A DNA stretch of 64,000 bases, taken from contig NZ_JAGHKQ010000001.1 of the NCBI RefSeq assembly GCF_017742235.1, forward strand, positions 248,001 to 312,000, written 5' to 3'. The notes beneath the pieces were generated by a model. It made no database searches, was not told the DNA's origin, and saw only the letters and a list, made by a program, of their open reading frames with translations. Numbering within the stretch: position 1 is the first letter of the stretch; every line of letters starts with the position of its first letter. The stretch is from Bacillus sp. 165 (GTDB lineage: Bacteria; Bacillota; Bacilli; Bacillales; Bacillaceae_G). Both the position numbers and the translations under genes were made by a program. Below, piece by piece: positions 38,982 to 47,633 of this stretch.

Positions 38982-39544
38982 TCAATTGGAATAACATCGC
39001 CTGTCTGCTCCAATCTTGGATAGCTGACCTGCAGCACACCATTATAAAATTTTGCTGTAATGTTGCTCCCGTTTGTCGGTTCCGGCAACATAATATGACG
39101 CTCAAAGGCCCCATGCCTCCGTTCGTATAGAACGACTTCAACTTCGCTTTCTTTGATTATTGATTTCGGAGTTCCTTTTACGATTAAATAGTTTTGATTT
39201 ATCATCAAATTTACTTCCTCTTTATTCATACCAGGAAGGTCAATTAAAATAATGATTTTCCCATCTTTCTTTATAATATCAACGAGTGGATACCCAGGGT
39301 CTCCGTTTGAGTATGCAGGTTGATTAGGATATGGTCGGTGGCTTATATTGTTTCCCTGCGTTTCCACAGGTGGTGTTTGCTTACCGTTCATCATGTCTTT
39401 TAGGGTGCTCATCTTATCCTGTGCGTCACCCATAAACGGATTCATCGTATTTTGATCAAAAATATCTTTCCAAAAACCCGTTCCGTATACGTTTGAGGCT
39501 AATTCCATTAATTGCTTAATCTTCTCGGCGTCCAATCGTTTCAC
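38978..39544 (-). CDS. Hsp20/alpha-crystallin family protein
   Basis: This 188-residue protein has a variable N-terminal half and an alpha-crystallin domain from about residue 82 (YPLVDIIKKDGKIIILIDLPGMNKEEV...) to 185, including AFERHIMLPEPTN and AKFYNGVLQVSYPR. Such proteins are small chaperones; in Bacillus some (CotM, CotP/YdfT) are spore coat proteins, and its place between GerP-type genes suggests the same. Convergent with the gene at 38742. Start ATG behind AAGGGGTGAAACG. Confidence 0.88.
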   Translation of the reverse strand: MKRLDAEKIKQLMELASNVYGTGFWKDIFDQNTMNPFMGDAQDKMSTLKDMMNGKQTPPVETQGNNISHRPYPNQPAYSNGDPGYPLVDIIKKDGKIIILIDLPGMNKEEVNLMINQNYLIVKGTPKSIIKESEVEVVLYERRHGAFERHIMLPEPTNGSNITAKFYNGVLQVSYPRLEQTGDVIPID

Positions 39545-39609
39545 CCCTTATCCATCATAATTCATCTCAGCAAGGCATATATTAAAAAGCAAAAAGAAGG
39601 AGGTCTTTC

Positions 39610-39867
39610 ATGCCTGCACCGGTACCGTATGTTAATATTAATATTTTCTTATTGAAGATAAATTCCTTTGAAAATGCTTCCGCTGTAAATATCGGACAAA
39701 ACTTATTGGTAGATTGGCACAATTCAGATAAGAAAAATCAAGGCTACGGGCAAAACTTCGGAGACAACAGTGATTTTGTAGCAACACGCAGCGCAGTAGA
39801 TGACCGGGATCAAATGGATTCTTTAGCATCCTTTGAATCCGGTTCTTCTAACTTAGAAAGGAAGTGA
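39610..39867 (+). CDS. GerPA/GerPF-type spore germination protein
   Basis: This is an 85-residue protein: MPAPVPYVNINIFLLKINSFENASAVNIGQN gives the N-terminal family pattern; the GYGQNFGDNSDF segment matches the GFGE.NGD core of relatives. The C-terminal 25 residues are more polar than usual. The ATG follows GAAGGAGGTCTTTC. It is divergent from the Hsp20 gene and runs into the next family member, with six bases between. Confidence 0.8.
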   Translation: MPAPVPYVNINIFLLKINSFENASAVNIGQNLLVDWHNSDKKNQGYGQNFGDNSDFVATRSAVDDRDQMDSLASFESGSSNLERK

Positions 39868-39872
39868 ATACT

Positions 39873-40106
39873 ATGAACTTTGCACCAATGGTTGTAAATT
39901 TTTTAGGCATGAAAATTAACGCAATCGACAATAACGCCTCGGCAACAGTAGGACCTTACCAGCAAATAGATACCTTTGTTACATCAAAACGCAATTATGG
40001 CTTTGGAGAGGAAAACGGTGATTTCAGTTTTATTAACATACCAATTTCCTCGGTAATAGATCCGGACGTTATTGATGCACCGCCTGCTAAAGCGAGTATA
40101 ATATAA
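39873..40106 (+). CDS. GerPA/GerPF-type spore germination protein
   Basis: This is a 77-residue protein. MNFAPMVVNFLGMKINAIDNNASATVGP, NYGFGEENGDFSFINIPISSVIDPDVIDAP fits the family closely. The ATG at 39873 is nine bases after AGAAAGGAA; a GTG at 39864 overlapping the previous gene is less likely. It is the second gene of a two-gene unit with 39610. Confidence 0.85.
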   Translation: MNFAPMVVNFLGMKINAIDNNASATVGPYQQIDTFVTSKRNYGFGEENGDFSFINIPISSVIDPDVIDAPPAKASII

Positions 40107-40382
40107 CGAGGAAAAGAGGGATTTATCTTGTTGTTTTTACAGCATTTTTGGAAGCAGTGCTACCACATGCTATCTTAAAAACACGAGATAGCATCCCTCT
40201 TCCTTCTTTTCTAAATTTCATCGTTTTTACAAGTGGACTAGGGTCTAGTATATTGCACTGCAGAACAGACAAAAAAGCTCCAAAATAGTGAAATTACTAA
40301 GGGTCCCCCTTTAACCCATCCTAATATAATTCTTCTTTTATCAAAAATGAAAATAAAAAAAGCTGATTCAAAAAACCGTTTT

Positions 40383-41726
40383 TTAACGGTCTTTGAGTCC
40401 GCTGCTCTTAATTCCTAAAAAGCTCTCAACCTCTTCTCTATTTTTTCTAATCCTACTTTCTAAACTTGTTAAACACATATATAGGGGAACGGACATACTA
40501 TTTTTGTATTCAGGATTTTCTTTTAATTTGAATATTAATTGTATTAAATCGTCTATACTTTTTATTTGCCATCTATGTTGAGTTCTTGATTCCCTCACCT
40601 CTACTTCTAGTGGAATAAGGTCAGATGACTTAGCTTTGATTTTAGTAATACCTACAAATTCCGGTTTTCCTCCTCTTTTTACCCATCTAAAAAAACCGAG
40701 AATTTTGGTCTCACATAGTTCTCCACTACTACTGTTAATCAATCCACTCTCTTCCAATAATTCTCTTTCCATACCGTTTATAATAGATTGATTGAAACTA
40801 GCCTCATCATAATCATTCCAATCACTTGAACCGCTTCCCGTCGGTACAAATAAATTTGAACTTGATTGTGCATGTTCGTTTTGTTTCCAGATTATCAAAT
40901 AATTATCACTTGTAAATCCAAGAGTTGAGACACCTATCTCATTATTAATTGTAGAATGTTTAATTTCTTTTATTCTAAATTTATTTTCATATACCTCAAA
41001 TGGAAAGTAATTTGAACCATTTTTAAATATTAAATCGTTATTTTTTTTATATAGAGCTTTAGTACAAACATGATTTGTTAAAAAAGTATCATAGTAACTT
41101 CCCTTATGACAATATATTTTACTCTCATCTGCATAAACATCGTTTGATAAACACAATTTTTTTTGATTGAAAAAGTATTTATTATCCCTGATAGAGTTAT
41201 TAAAATGATGATTAAAAAATGGTAATAACTCCTCTTTTTCGGCACTTAACATTCGCTTGATTTTTTTCTCTTTATTGTTATTTATTTCCGTTTGAAATAC
41301 TTTTTCCCATAAAAGATCATTTACTTTTTCTGAATAAAAAACAAAATCATCTTGTGAAGTAATATCTATTCGAGTAAAACCATAACCTTCTTCTACAGTA
41401 CTTGGATAGATATCATTTAAAAAATAAAGGTTATTTTTATATAAGATACTCTCTACACTATTTATTGAAAAACTGCCTTTATCATTATACTTTTTTAAAT
41501 CAGTTATCATTTTATATGTATCATAGATGAACTTAATTAAAGATAAAACTGCAACTATGAATATAGAAGCACTATGCAGTATGTTTTTTTCAGTAAGTCC
41601 CCATTGCATGAAAAATGCTTTTGTAGAAAAAATAAAAAGGAGCAAGTCTATAATTAAAATAGATGTTTCACTCTTCTTAATAAAAAATAAATATTTGTAG
41701 TAATCAAAATACATTCTTATTTTCAT
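40383..41726 (-). CDS. Two-TM membrane protein with C-terminal Nudix domain
   Basis: This is a 447-residue protein. Two hydrophobic segments (about 21-40 and 50-68) are followed by a middle region (about 85-260) rich in Asn, Lys, Phe and Tyr, then a Nudix-like domain: VPTGSGSSDWND at 294-304 and MERELLEESGL at 319-329, where RELLEESG matches the REUXEEXGU signature with an extended spacing before it. The catalytic glutamates E322, E325 and E326 are intact. The gene is much more AT-rich than its neighbours and stands alone, suggesting transfer. A membrane-bound nucleotide hydrolase is likely; substrate unknown. ATG behind TTGGGGGAAAAAA. Confidence 0.75.
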   Translation of the reverse strand: MKIRMYFDYYKYLFFIKKSETSILIIDLLLFIFSTKAFFMQWGLTEKNILHSASIFIVAVLSLIKFIYDTYKMITDLKKYNDKGSFSINSVESILYKNNLYFLNDIYPSTVEEGYGFTRIDITSQDDFVFYSEKVNDLLWEKVFQTEINNNKEKKIKRMLSAEKEELLPFFNHHFNNSIRDNKYFFNQKKLCLSNDVYADESKIYCHKGSYYDTFLTNHVCTKALYKKNNDLIFKNGSNYFPFEVYENKFRIKEIKHSTINNEIGVSTLGFTSDNYLIIWKQNEHAQSSSNLFVPTGSGSSDWNDYDEASFNQSIINGMERELLEESGLINSSSGELCETKILGFFRWVKRGGKPEFVGITKIKAKSSDLIPLEVEVRESRTQHRWQIKSIDDLIQLIFKLKENPEYKNSMSVPLYMCLTSLESRIRKNREEVESFLGIKSSGLKDR

Positions 41727-41895
41727 TTTTTTCCCCCAAAGAACAACTTTAACCCAATTATAAACTAATTTTGTATTGAAAAGTTAATTGATTTATGCAA
41801 GACTCCCAAAAATATTGATATTCCATCCTTTAGACGCTATATTTCTATAATTGATGTCACTAACATATACCAAGGGACCTGAGGGACATAGACAA

Positions 41896-41929
41896 GAAAA
41901 AACACGTTAATTTCTAACGTGTTTTTTTC
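41896..41929. terminator. Terminator of the ArsR-ABC operon
   Basis: AAAAAACACGTTA/TAACGTGTTTTTTT with a five-base loop, just after the last gene; T runs on both strands. Confidence 0.9.
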
Positions 41930-41932
41930 TCT

Positions 41933-42367
41933 TTATATACGATTATGGTCAGCTTTCCAATTTTTAATAGCCTTTTTAATATCATTAGGCTTTAACCCTT
42001 CAGAAGCAGCGCGCTTACATAAATCAGGAAACTCGGTATCAGCAGCAAATCGTAAAGCAACGATCTGACCCATTGTAAGTGCAGAATCTAGGGGCTTACC
42101 TGTTAGCACATAATGACGAAGACTTTCTTCTGCTCGAATGGCCCGGTCCTGTGCTTTAAGTGCGTATGTTCTTACAAGTGCTGCTATAATAACAATAATG
42201 ATCATAATGAGCACTAGAATAACTGCTTGAAGAATATTTGCTCCATCATTGATAGCTCGGACTACATTGGTAACTGCAGCTACTAGTGTTCCCAAAACCA
42301 AAAGTAATAGTACATAATGATACAAAGGATGCATACGAGTATGATTCTTGTAATCTTGTGATTTCAT
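41933..42367 (-). CDS. DUF6526 family membrane protein
   Basis: This is a 144-residue protein with two membrane segments (about 16-36 and 46-64) and a cytoplasmic C-terminus. The N-terminus MKSQDYKNHTRMHPLYHY and the ALKAQDRAIRAEESLRHYVL segment match what I know as DUF6526. Function unknown. It lies 39 bases after the ABC permease and before the terminator, so it is probably the last gene of that operon. ATG behind AGGAGGAGAAACAA. Confidence 0.8.
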   Translation of the reverse strand: MKSQDYKNHTRMHPLYHYVLLLLVLGTLVAAVTNVVRAINDGANILQAVILVLIMIIIVIIAALVRTYALKAQDRAIRAEESLRHYVLTGKPLDSALTMGQIVALRFAADTEFPDLCKRAASEGLKPNDIKKAIKNWKADHNRI

Positions 42368-42406
42368 TTGTTTCTCCTCCTATTTTTTAGTATCTATTAA
42401 TCTTAT

Positions 42407-43507
42407 TTATTCCCATTTAAATGTATAACTTGCAACGATAAACGCTCCAACAAGCCATCCTCCTAAAATCAGCGCTTCAGATCCTAAGCTTATAAACGAC
42501 GCGCCCACATTCATCGTTTCACGCAATGCGTGACTTAGGTGAGCAATCGGAAGGATGTGTACGATAGGCTGCAAAAATTCTGGCATATTTTTAATTGGGA
42601 AAAATACGCCTCCCAGAAATAACATTGGAAAGGATAAAAATCCTGCAATTGGTGCAGCGCTTTCTGGAGTTTTCGCAATACCTGCAATGATAAAGCCAAT
42701 CGCCATAAATGCCAAGGTCCCTAAAAGAACAAAGCTAACCAAGGTAAACCATGACCCTCTTACCTCAACACCAAAGATTAAGTGCGCTACGCCAAGTACA
42801 ATAAGAGCTTGCATTCCATTTAGCACAAGCCTTGCTGAAATTTGCGCTGCGATAAAAGTTGAGGCTTTTAGTGTTGTTCCTTGCATCCTTCTTAAAATAC
42901 CGCGCTCTCGCCATGCTGCTATTTGACCTGCTACTCCATTCATGTTGTTGCTCATAATCATCATGGCAACTATGCCCGGAACTAAGAAGTCAATATATTC
43001 TAAATGTAACGTTTTAATGCCCTTTGCTTCCGTTGTAATTACTGGATGATAATCGACTTTCTCTTTACTAATACCATCTACCGCATTATTTACAAGCTGA
43101 AGACCAACTTGTGAAGTGGCTAAATTTGTTTCATCATAATAAACAGGGAGAGACAATGGCTTTGCGCTTTCGGATGAGCCGGCAAGACTGTCGCCATAGC
43201 CTTTAGGAATAACAACGACAAGCTGAATATCCCCTTTTTTCAACTGTTCAAATGCTTTATCTTTATTGCTTTCTTTTTGTAAATCAATTGCTTCGTTCTG
43301 CTTCATAATCGAAAGAAATTCTTTTGATTGTATGGATTGATCTTGATCCACTACACCAATGGACAGCGACACTCCGTTTCCATTCCCTAAAAAGGAACCA
43401 AGCATAACCATAAGAAAAATTGGGAATGCCAAGGTCCAAAATAAAACTTGACGATTACGAAGAAAGATACGCAGCTGTGCTAACGTTAATTGCCAATATG
43501 CCCTCAT
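42407..43507 (-). CDS. ABC-2 type transporter permease
   Basis: This is a 366-residue permease: one N-terminal membrane helix (about 20-40), a large extracytoplasmic domain, then five helices with IAGFLSFPMLFLGGVFFP, the ABC-2 signature region. It overlaps the ATPase gene by 4 bases (ATGA), so the two are coupled and form an exporter. The substrate is not evident; such pairs with an ArsR-type regulator often handle antimicrobials or stress signals. Confidence 0.92.
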   Translation of the reverse strand: MRAYWQLTLAQLRIFLRNRQVLFWTLAFPIFLMVMLGSFLGNGNGVSLSIGVVDQDQSIQSKEFLSIMKQNEAIDLQKESNKDKAFEQLKKGDIQLVVVIPKGYGDSLAGSSESAKPLSLPVYYDETNLATSQVGLQLVNNAVDGISKEKVDYHPVITTEAKGIKTLHLEYIDFLVPGIVAMMIMSNNMNGVAGQIAAWRERGILRRMQGTTLKASTFIAAQISARLVLNGMQALIVLGVAHLIFGVEVRGSWFTLVSFVLLGTLAFMAIGFIIAGIAKTPESAAPIAGFLSFPMLFLGGVFFPIKNMPEFLQPIVHILPIAHLSHALRETMNVGASFISLGSEALILGGWLVGAFIVASYTFKWE

Positions 43508-44433
43508 GCTTCTCTTAAGCTCCTTCCTGTCATATGTATAAACACATCTTCAAGTGTTGATGTCCGCGTTTGCAGGTCTATCAATTGAAGCTGCTGTTCA
43601 GAAGCTAAAGTAATCAGACTAGTTAATGTCGTTTGCAGGTCATCCGTATACAGAACATATGCATCCTTCTGATTCCCCACCTGCTTGACTCCTGCTATTT
43701 CAAGTAAATTAATATCACTTTTTTCCTCTTCGAAACGGAACTGCACAGCACTATCAGACTGAAGGTTTTTAACAAGTTCTGAAGGTGTATCCAAAGCGAT
43801 AAGCTGCCCTTGATCCATAATAGCGATTCGGTCGCATAGCACATGCGCTTCATCCATATAATGAGTCGTCAGTACAATAGTTTTCCCTTTCTCCTTTAGA
43901 CGAAGAATAATATCCCAAAGTGTTCTTCTTGCTTGGGGATCGAGTCCTGTTGTCGGTTCATCCAAGAAAATAACAAATGGATCATGTACAAGAGCCAAAG
44001 CAATGGCAAGCCTCTGTTTTTGTCCGCCCGATAACCCCTTTATTCGATCTTTTCTTTTATCCGTCAAAAGCATGTCATCAATTAATGAAGGAATATCAAC
44101 ATGCTTTGGATAAAAACTTGCGTACAGGTGTAAAATTTCCTCTACAGTAAGCAGTTCAAATAATGAAGTAGATTGTAATTGGACCCCAATAACTTCCTTT
44201 ACCTTATTTATATTGCTGATAATATCGTACTGGGCAATCTTTGCAGTTCCTTGGTCCGGTTTTCTAAGCCCTACCAGCATTTCCAATGTTGTCGTTTTGC
44301 CTGCACCATTAGGACCAAGTAACCCAAATACTTCACCCGTATGCACTTCAAACTCGATACCTTTAACCGCTTGAAACTCTCCATAATTTTTCACTAGATT
44401 CTGCACCGTAATAATCACTTCATCAGAATACAT
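43504..44433 (-). CDS. ABC transporter ATP-binding protein
   Basis: This is a 309-residue ATPase with Walker A GPNGAGKTT, signature LSGGQKQRLAI, Walker B VIFLDEPTTGLD and H-loop TTHYMDEA, of the CcmA/drug-exporter type. A C-terminal extension of about 80 residues is usual for the class. It starts 18 bases after the arsR-type gene and overlaps the permease. The ATG follows GGGAGTGTGAAAA. Confidence 0.95.
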   Translation of the reverse strand: MYSDEVIITVQNLVKNYGEFQAVKGIEFEVHTGEVFGLLGPNGAGKTTTLEMLVGLRKPDQGTAKIAQYDIISNINKVKEVIGVQLQSTSLFELLTVEEILHLYASFYPKHVDIPSLIDDMLLTDKRKDRIKGLSGGQKQRLAIALALVHDPFVIFLDEPTTGLDPQARRTLWDIILRLKEKGKTIVLTTHYMDEAHVLCDRIAIMDQGQLIALDTPSELVKNLQSDSAVQFRFEEEKSDINLLEIAGVKQVGNQKDAYVLYTDDLQTTLTSLITLASEQQLQLIDLQTRTSTLEDVFIHMTGRSLREA

Positions 44434-44451
44434 TTTTCACACTCCCAACTT

Positions 44452-44772
44452 CTAATGGTCTTTTCTGAAAAAACGTTTAAATTTAGTTGGACAAAATTTT
44501 TTAAAGCGGTTTAGCCACTCACATGCACAATCCATTGATTCTTCTCGAAGACAATAATAACGATTCCTCCCAACCCTTCGGTGCGAAACAACACCGGCCT
44601 TCTCCAGCACCTTTAAGTGCTTCGAAATAGCAGGTAATGACATATCAAAAGGCTCTGCTAGTTCTGTAACACTCCTCTCCCCTTTTGATAATACTTCAAG
44701 GATGCTTCTTCTCGTAGGATCGGACAATACTGAAAACACATCATTTAAATTTCCATCACTATACTTAACCAT
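44452..44772 (-). CDS. ArsR-family repressor, probably leaderless and autoregulated
   Basis: This is a 106-residue winged-helix regulator: SDPTRRSILEVLSKGERSVTELAEPFDMSLPAISKHLKVLEKAGVVSHRRVGRNRYY is a complete ArsR helix-turn-helix. The Cys residues at the C-terminal end (DCACEW, KFCPTKF) could bind metal, but the classical ELCVCDL motif is absent. No ribosome-binding site precedes the ATG; the -10 element TATACT ends eight bases before it, so the mRNA would start at or next to the start codon. A 30-bp palindrome overlaps both. Confidence 0.9.
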   Translation of the reverse strand: MVKYSDGNLNDVFSVLSDPTRRSILEVLSKGERSVTELAEPFDMSLPAISKHLKVLEKAGVVSHRRVGRNRYYCLREESMDCACEWLNRFKKFCPTKFKRFFRKDH

Positions 44773-44787
44773 ATGGTTAAGTATAGT
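44758..44787. promoter_or_regulatory. 30-bp perfect palindrome over the arsR start codon
   Basis: ACTATACTTAACCAT is followed directly by its exact inverse. It covers the -10 element, the start codon and the next four codons of the ArsR gene. The position makes it the likely autoregulatory operator. Confidence 0.85.
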
Positions 44788-44809
44788 AAGAAAAGTGTTC
44801 CCCTGTCAA
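44780..44809 (-). promoter_or_regulatory. Promoter of the ArsR-ABC operon
   Basis: On the minus strand TTGACA (44809-44804) and TATACT (44785-44780) with an 18-base spacer. The predicted start of transcription lies within a base or two of the ArsR ATG. Confidence 0.75.
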
Positions 44810-45084
44810 CAAATGAACTTCATCTTCTAATCATGTACTCTATCAATCTTTAACTCTATCTCTCATAAAAATGCTGCGTACCAGTAGCCTAATCAGCAAG
44901 CTTTCTAAGAACAATTCCTCATAAAATCAAAACTAACACAAAAAAGCAAAACACCTTGGGTATCAAGAAGCTTTGCTTTTTACTAATAGCTATTGAAGAT
45001 AATCATGGCAGTACCGCCACAATTCATAAGCACCATACTCTCTTTAATATTAAAAATATTTTAACCTTCCTCTAGCGTAAAATA
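44788..45084. other. Intergenic region
   Basis: About 300 bases with the ArsR promoter at one end and a terminator (44940-44982) for the SDR gene near the other. Nothing else recognised. Confidence 0.5.
44940..44982 (-). terminator. Possible terminator of the SDR gene
   Basis: AAAAAGCAAA/TTTGCTTTTT separated by 21 bases; about 100 bases after the SDR stop. Weak because of the long loop. Confidence 0.4.
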
Positions 45085-46170
45085 TTAATTCACAGTGACA
45101 GCCAGCTTTTTCTTATGCAATCGTCTATCACGAAACCCTTTCACAATCCTTAACAGCATTTCTTTATCCATAGTAAGAGTAGTCTCATTTGCATTTTTTA
45201 ATAATTCTTTTGTATTTTCAGCATCAAACACAATGGAGCGATTTAAGTATTCACTAAATACTTCTAACGGCTGATTCAGTACCTTCTCATACTCTGATAA
45301 AGATTCTTTTTCAGCATAGGGTACTATTTCAACCATTTCTGCATTTAGTCCTGCTTTAATAGCCTGAAATACCTTTTCATTTGTAGGCGGTACTGAATTC
45401 GTAATGTTATAAATAGTGTTCTTTCTTCCATTCATCAAACCAAGTACAAGAACCTTTGTTACATAGTTTACAGGTACAAAATTAGAAACCGTATCTTTTT
45501 CCGCTAACAGACGGTAGGTTTCTGTTCCTTTAGCCTTTCCTTTTTGCACTCGTTTCTTTAATAACTCAACCGTTCGCAATATACCGTACAAACCAAAACT
45601 AGTATCCGCTTCTCCAGTTTGTGAATCTCCAATAATAATAGCCGGGCGCATAATCGTTACATCAAAGACATCTTTGTAAGACATTACGAGATGCTCTGCA
45701 TGACATTTACTTTCTTCATAAGAATTTATAAAAGTAGAATCTAACGGATATAAAGATTCCTCTCCTCTTGTACGGGCACCTAATGTATACGCTGTACTAA
45801 CATGAATGAACTTTTTGACATTCAAGACCTCTGCCAAATCAAGAACATATTGCGTCCCTTGTACATTCATTTCAAATATTTCTTCTCTTTTTAACTCATC
45901 AAAAGATAGAAATGCCGCAGTGTGATAGACAGTATCAATTTTTCCTATTAACGTTTGCAATACGGCAGCTTGTATCCCTAGATATTCCTTTGATAAATCT
46001 CCTTCAATCACATGTATCTGCTTTCTATTATCAGCATCAAATTTTTCAAGTAGCGCTTCTAGTCTCTTTCGATTCCGCACTAGTACATAAATGTGGTGAT
46101 TTTCCTCAACCAGCTTTTTCACCAAGCTAGAGCCAAGAAAACCGGTTGCTCCTGTTATAAAGATATTCAT
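45085..46170 (-). CDS. NAD(P)-dependent SDR, reductase-type extended family
   Basis: This is a 361-residue extended short-chain dehydrogenase. The cofactor motif ITGATGFLGSSLV is at the N-terminus, and the Tyr/Lys pair lies in NSYEESKCHAE. The EGDLSKEYLG and MRPAIIIGDSQTGE segments resemble NAD_binding_4 (fatty acyl or thioester reductase-like) proteins. The C-terminal 100 residues are helical. Substrate unknown. The ATG at 46170 is chosen because it begins the Rossmann strand; a TTG at 46182 just after GAGAGG is an alternative. Confidence 0.85.
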   Translation of the reverse strand: MNIFITGATGFLGSSLVKKLVEENHHIYVLVRNRKRLEALLEKFDADNRKQIHVIEGDLSKEYLGIQAAVLQTLIGKIDTVYHTAAFLSFDELKREEIFEMNVQGTQYVLDLAEVLNVKKFIHVSTAYTLGARTRGEESLYPLDSTFINSYEESKCHAEHLVMSYKDVFDVTIMRPAIIIGDSQTGEADTSFGLYGILRTVELLKKRVQKGKAKGTETYRLLAEKDTVSNFVPVNYVTKVLVLGLMNGRKNTIYNITNSVPPTNEKVFQAIKAGLNAEMVEIVPYAEKESLSEYEKVLNQPLEVFSEYLNRSIVFDAENTKELLKNANETTLTMDKEMLLRIVKGFRDRRLHKKKLAVTVN

Positions 46171-46336
46171 AAAATCGATCAAATCCTCTCGCTGTCATTT
46201 ACACAAGAACAAGGAAGAATCCCCTACTCTATTAATAGTATATACATATTAAAGAGAGATTTAAATAAAAAAAGGAATCGTCATGCATTGACGCTTCCTT
46301 TCCTTCCATAACTATACGTAAATATAAAACTTCCAT

Positions 46337-46801
46337 CTATTCTCTAGATCGAACAGCTACGATTAAATCAATCTCCACTGGTGCATTAGTCGGCAGCTCA
46401 GCTACACCAACTGCAGTACGTGCATGACGGCCGTTTTCTCCAAAAATCCGTTCAAGCAACTCGGACGCTGCATCGATTACTTGCGGCTGGGATGAAAAGC
46501 CTGGATTCGATTGGACAAATCCCCCAACCTTCACAACTCGTTCTACATAATCAAGGCTGCCGATTTCCGCTCGTAAACAGCTTAATCCCTTTAGGACACA
46601 AATCTCTGCACATTTCCGTGCCTCTTCCACAGAAACCTCTGCCCCCACTTTCCCTGTATACAATAATTCATTATTGATTCTTGGAACTTGACCGCTTATG
46701 TATGCAGTTCCGTTATGAATTACGACTGGGATGTACTGATATAAAGGCGGTGTTGGTTCTGGCAATACAATTCCTAACTCTTGCAGTCGCTGTTCTATCA
46801 T
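46337..46801 (-). CDS. RidA family protein (YjgF/YER057c/UK114)
   Basis: This is a 154-residue protein of the RidA superfamily, the longer subgroup with an N-terminal extension. YISGQVPR, GLSCLRAEIGSLDYVERVVKVGGFVQS and ARTAVGVAELPTNAPVEIDLIVAVR are clear. The RidA active-site Arg seems replaced in context, so enamine/imine deaminase activity is not assured. Soluble trimer expected. Start ATG behind AAGGGGATATTATGG. Confidence 0.9.
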   Translation of the reverse strand: MIEQRLQELGIVLPEPTPPLYQYIPVVIHNGTAYISGQVPRINNELLYTGKVGAEVSVEEARKCAEICVLKGLSCLRAEIGSLDYVERVVKVGGFVQSNPGFSSQPQVIDAASELLERIFGENGRHARTAVGVAELPTNAPVEIDLIVAVRSRE

Positions 46802-47077
46802 CCATAATATCCCCTTATCTTACATTTTTCCAACAAGGAAAGACTCCCCTTCAAGAAAATGTTTTAATGTATTTAAAAAATTCTCTTTTTCTCTCCTATT
46901 TCCTTTTTTAACGGTTATTTTCTTATGTTATCAGCGGAATACTTCTTCACCTGCTGATGACAGTTCAATTTCCACGAGCAATTCTCCTCATCTTAGACTA
47001 CTCAGCTTTCTACTAGTTAGGACTAGGAATCAAACCTATGCTAAAGAGTATATGAAGATCATACAAAAATTGCTATC

Positions 47078-47488
47078 TTATTCTGTTTCTATAAGGGTAT
47101 CAGCTAGCAGTATATCTACTGTCGAAATATCTGCTGGTGCCCACTCTAACGAGTGCAAATCTTGAAGAGGAACCCACTTTAATTCAGCATGCTCTCTTGC
47201 TTTAGGCTTTCCTTCTGTAATTTTCGTTTTATAAGTCAGCAAGTTGACAATAACGTTTTCATACTCGTATATCGTATCTTCAATAAGCTCATACACATTT
47301 ACTGTACAATCAAGCTCTTCTTTAATTTCCCGAACAAGGCTTTCTTGCGGTAATTCACCCTCTTCTATTTTTCCGCCGGGAAACTCCCACAAATTTGGAT
47401 GGGACATCGTAGATGAACGTAATGCGCATAAAATCTCACCTCGTTCGTTGAAAGCTACAGCTCCTACAACTTTTACTCTCTTTTTCAT
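47078..47488 (-). CDS. MutT-type Nudix hydrolase, (deoxy)nucleoside triphosphate pyrophosphohydrolase
   Basis: This is a 136-residue protein with a complete Nudix box GGKIEEGELPQESLVREIKEELDC. Overall length and the ILCALRSSTMSHPNLWEFPGG lead are those of MutT/8-oxo-dGTP diphosphatase relatives (B. subtilis YtkD is different; this resembles the CTP pyrophosphohydrolase/MutT group). It probably removes oxidised or noncanonical nucleotides. Start ATG behind AAGGAGAGTTACAT. Confidence 0.92.
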   Translation of the reverse strand: MKKRVKVVGAVAFNERGEILCALRSSTMSHPNLWEFPGGKIEEGELPQESLVREIKEELDCTVNVYELIEDTIYEYENVIVNLLTYKTKITEGKPKAREHAELKWVPLQDLHSLEWAPADISTVDILLADTLIETE

Positions 47489-47633
47489 ATGTAACTCTCC
47501 TTATCTTAGTTCACTATAGAAATTGTAACACTAACAGCTCCTCAAGGAAAAAGAACACATTCATTGTTTTTCACCTGAACATACGCCCATCGCTTGAATA
47601 TGATATAGCAAATGTAGAAAGGAGCTGCTCCAT

